DNA of 64,000 bases, taken from contig NZ_JAQGPL010000001.1 of the NCBI RefSeq assembly GCF_028826105.1, forward strand, positions 3,560,501-3,624,500, given 5' to 3'. The DNA is from Paenibacillus humicola (GTDB lineage Bacteria > Bacillota > Bacilli > Paenibacillales > Paenibacillaceae). A program made the translations under genes and the position numbers. The notes beneath the pieces were generated by a model. The model worked only from the letters and a program-made list of their open reading frames with translations, was not told the origin of the DNA and ran no database searches. Positions 63,273-64,000 of this stretch are shown here, piece after piece (the first letter of the stretch is position 1; every line of letters begins with the position of its first letter).

Positions 63273-64000
63273 GTGATCAAGCGAAGGTTGTTTATTTTGG
63301 CGGCGCTGCTGCTTCTGTTCACCGCGGTAAGCCAGAATGCATGGGCATTCTCTGACATCAAGAACGACCCGAACGCCGGAAAAATAGCCGAGCTCGAAAA
63401 GCTGGGCAAGCTCGCGGGAGGCGGCAAGGACGGAAAGTTCAACCCGAACGGCAAGCTGACGTATGCGGAAGGCGTTACGCTCATTGTGCGGGGGCTCGAT
63501 TTGAACATCGACAACCTGCGTTTTATTAAGGAACCGAAAGCCAGCGATTATTATACGAAAGTGAAGGATAACGCGTGGTATTCCCAAAACTTCATCATCG
63601 CCCAATATAACGGTCTGAAATTGCCGAAGGACGTTAATCCGAACGCCGTTATGACGCGCGAACAGTTCGCTTATCATCTGTTCCAGGCGATAACAGCCAA
63701 AGGCGACTTTGCGTTTATTGAAATGTACGTCGTCATTAAGGACGAAGCGGACGTCACAAAAGCGTATATGGACAGCATTCAGAAGCTGCTGATCGCCAAA
63801 ATCGCCGAACTCGACGGCAAGCAAAATTTTCATCCGAAGCAAATGATGACGCGCAGTACCGCTGCCGGCTGGTTGTATGAAGCGATTCAATTCGTGAAAA
63901 CGCATCAGCCGATTCCTGCTCCTCCCGACCAGCAGCCGTCCTCGCTGTCGGACGTCAAGCTGGCGGTTGCGGCGGTGAACGATAAGGTTAATGAAGTGAC
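63273..64000 (+). CDS. S-layer homology (SLH) domain protein, N-terminal part (runs off window end)
   Basis: 242 residues are visible. A signal peptide (residues 1-26, ending SQNAWA) is followed by SLH repeats at about 27-110 and 115-210. Repeat features are FSDIKNDPNAGKIAELEKLG, DGKFNPNGKLTYAEGVTLIV and AVMTREQFAYHLFQ. A proline-rich linker (PIPAPPDQQP) follows. SLH repeats bind pyruvylated cell-wall polymers, so this is likely a wall-attached surface protein. GTG at 63273 lies behind GAGGTGAT. Confidence 0.88.
   Translation, partial: MIKRRLFILAALLLLFTAVSQNAWAFSDIKNDPNAGKIAELEKLGKLAGGGKDGKFNPNGKLTYAEGVTLIVRGLDLNIDNLRFIKEPKASDYYTKVKDNAWYSQNFIIAQYNGLKLPKDVNPNAVMTREQFAYHLFQAITAKGDFAFIEMYVVIKDEADVTKAYMDSIQKLLIAKIAELDGKQNFHPKQMMTRSTAAGWLYEAIQFVKTHQPIPAPPDQQPSSLSDVKLAVAAVNDKVNEV

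Overview
The window looks like a chromosomal segment of a GC-rich, endospore-forming Firmicute, most likely Paenibacillaceae (Paenibacillus or Cohnella type). The evidence is dense sporulation content (spo0A, spoIVB, the eight-gene spoIIIA operon, a spore photoproduct lyase), Gram-positive AGGAGG ribosome sites with many TTG and GTG starts, a Met T-box, and small proteins typical of Paenibacillus (DUF3892, DUF1885, DUF1292). The genus is an inference. No phage, transposase, CRISPR array or rRNA is visible.

Region 1 (1-34,400) follows the Bacillus subtilis bkd to yqhO order, mostly on the minus strand. It holds the start of lpdA and divergent yqzF, then spo0A, spoIVB, recN, argR, an uncharacterised gene, tlyA, dxs, ispA, xseB, xseA, folD, nusB, a DUF2273 gene, amaP, asp23/yqhY, accC, accB, spoIIIAH to spoIIIAA, yqhV, efp, papA, aroQ, yqhR, yqhQ and a patatin phospholipase. 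Two insertions break this order. A clpP paralogue with an ECF-type sigma factor sits between spo0A and the bkd side. A phosphosulfolactate synthase/phosphatase pair (comA, comB), a DUF441 gene and an aspartokinase sit between yqhV and efp. Promoters with good -35/-10 matches precede dxs, asp23, accB and the aspartokinase gene. spo0A has three perfect 0A boxes and a sigma-H-like promoter.

Region 2 (34,400-42,400) covers metals and translation: mntR divergent from splB, ccdA, a Zur-box-controlled zinc ABC transporter (znuA, znuC, znuB), metG behind a T-box riboswitch, and yidD. The metG promoter lies inside the 3' end of yidD, and the metG terminator T-tract overlaps the -35 of znuA.

Region 3 (42,400-64,000) is accessory. 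It contains two Gfo/Idh/MocA oxidoreductases around an AraC regulator, a large secreted stalk/PKD protein, yktB, an RND pump with a divergent TetR regulator, two MFS transporters, speA arginine decarboxylase and a DUF1885 gene. It continues with a His-rich DUF1292 gene, a secreted stalk-domain protein, an MBL-fold hydrolase, many small uncharacterised genes, one tRNA-Val(GAC) and the 5' part of an S-layer-homology protein that runs off the window.

I saw no clear defence or multi-gene novel system. The most novel-looking signals are a possible ribosome-site-sequestering RNA switch ahead of amaP, the sulfolactate genes inserted in the sporulation block, the odd clpP start, and several small Cys- or acid-rich proteins.
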